A DNA stretch of 64,000 bases from Variovorax brevis (lineage in GTDB: Bacteria; Pseudomonadota; Gammaproteobacteria; Burkholderiales; Burkholderiaceae_C): positions 1 to 64,000 of the forward strand of contig NZ_JASZYG010000001.1 of the NCBI RefSeq assembly GCF_030317105.1. The letters run 5' to 3'. This document shows, in pieces, positions 63,444-64,000 of this stretch (positions are counted from its first letter, which is position 1; every line of letters begins with the position of its first letter). A program made the translations under genes and the position numbers. The notes beneath the pieces were generated by a model. The model saw only the letters and a program-made list of their open reading frames with translations, ran no database searches and was not told the origin of the DNA.

Positions 63444-64000
63444 ATGCAAGCTGGACAGTTCAAATTCGCCGCCGCGGCGTTGCTGGTCTCCGCATCGACG
63501 GTGTCGCAGGCCGACGAGGGTGGCATGAGCTTCTGGCTGCCGGGGCAGTTCGGCAGCTTCGCAGCCGTACCGGGCGATCCTGGCTGGTCTCTGCCACTCG
63601 TGTATTACCACACCAGCGCGGATGCGGGCGTCGGCAAATCGTTCCCGCGCGGCGGGCAGGTGAGGGCAGGATTGGACGTGACGGCGGACCTCTTGTTCGC
63701 CATCCCCACCTACGTGTTCACCGAGCCCCTGTTGGGCGGACAGGCCAGCGTCAGCGTCGCTGGAGTCTTCGGGCGCACCAAAGTCGGCGTGGACGCGACG
63801 CTGACGGGTCCGGGTGGCCTCACGCGAACAGGAAGTCAAAGCGACTCCCTGACCGGCGGAGGCGACCTGTACCCGTCTGCTTACCTGAAATGGAATCGCG
63901 GTGTCCACAACTTCATGGCCTACACGATGGCGGGCGTGCCGGTCGGCGCGTATCAAGCGGAGCGGTTGGCCAACCTGGGCACCAACCACTGGTCGCTGGA
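63444..64000 (+). CDS. Outer-membrane transporter-like protein (phenol-degradation MetA-pathway/SphA-type), partial
   Basis: The first 185 residues are present and the frame stays open to the window end. Signal peptide FKFAAAALLVSASTVSQADE, then GGMSFWLPGQFGSFAAVPGD, ADLLFAIPTYVFTEPLLGG and DLYPSAYLKWNRGVHNFMA, typical of the beta-barrel proteins annotated as MetA-pathway phenol-degradation or SphA-like transporters. These are linked to uptake of aromatic or hydrophobic substrates. Likely part of the DUF1254 gene group. Confidence 0.75.
   Translation, partial: MQAGQFKFAAAALLVSASTVSQADEGGMSFWLPGQFGSFAAVPGDPGWSLPLVYYHTSADAGVGKSFPRGGQVRAGLDVTADLLFAIPTYVFTEPLLGGQASVSVAGVFGRTKVGVDATLTGPGGLTRTGSQSDSLTGGGDLYPSAYLKWNRGVHNFMAYTMAGVPVGAYQAERLANLGTNHWSL

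Overview
This G+C-rich window looks like the chromosome, or a large accessory replicon, of a betaproteobacterium, most likely order Burkholderiales (Comamonadaceae/Variovorax-like). The clues are family-level: a Bug/TctC-type solute receptor, imuA-imuB remnants, three DUF1254 proteins, an ABC_sub_bind pseudogene, and IS630, IS6, IS3, IS481 and IS1182 relatives. No rRNA, tRNA or CRISPR array was seen. It is an accessory, recombination-worn region: intact gene groups are separated by broken genes, insertion sequences and dispersed intergenic repeats.

Layout. 1-1410: edge of an IS110-like transposase, then gene-poor DNA. 1411-7707 (minus): a TIR protein, a second membrane protein with a TIR-like/nucleotide-binding domain, and a 1148-aa beta-propeller/transmembrane/NTPase protein. 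7708-10897: nested IS630, IS3 and IS6 remnants in and next to a dead substrate-binding protein gene. 10905-15489 (minus): an exported caspase-like protein, an 827-aa secreted protein and a possible 15-aa leader ORF. 15849-24033 (plus): two paralogous LytS/LytTR-type loci, each with a sensor kinase, a degenerate pseudokinase and a response regulator; kinase and pseudokinase are fused in copy 1 and split in copy 2. 24056-32360: small exported proteins, a 228-bp MITE-like element, a short tyrosine recombinase, intergenic repeats and pseudogenes. 32760-35091: a patchwork of fragments (DCC, DUF4166, saccharopine dehydrogenase-like, ImuB, ImuA, radical SAM).

35270-42649 (plus) is the most striking part: six tightly packed genes encoding an alpha/beta hydrolase, a caspase, a partner protein, an HExxH metalloprotein, a second caspase and a second, related partner protein. 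I do not recognise it as a named system. Its architecture (two proteases with paired partners, a lipase-like enzyme, a metallopeptidase, translational coupling, remnant DNA on both sides) suggests a conflict or signal-transduction module.

43179-48779: a LysR regulator divergent from an FAD oxidoreductase, ester hydrolase and Bug receptor operon (probable catabolic unit), then a histidine kinase. 48816-55135: IS1182 element, patatin lipoprotein, small membrane protein, truncated SDR and an intact IS630 element. 55343-64000: a NarL-type two-component pair, a receiver-only protein, three tandem DUF1254 proteins (the third frameshifted), two small membrane proteins and the start of an outer-membrane-type protein.
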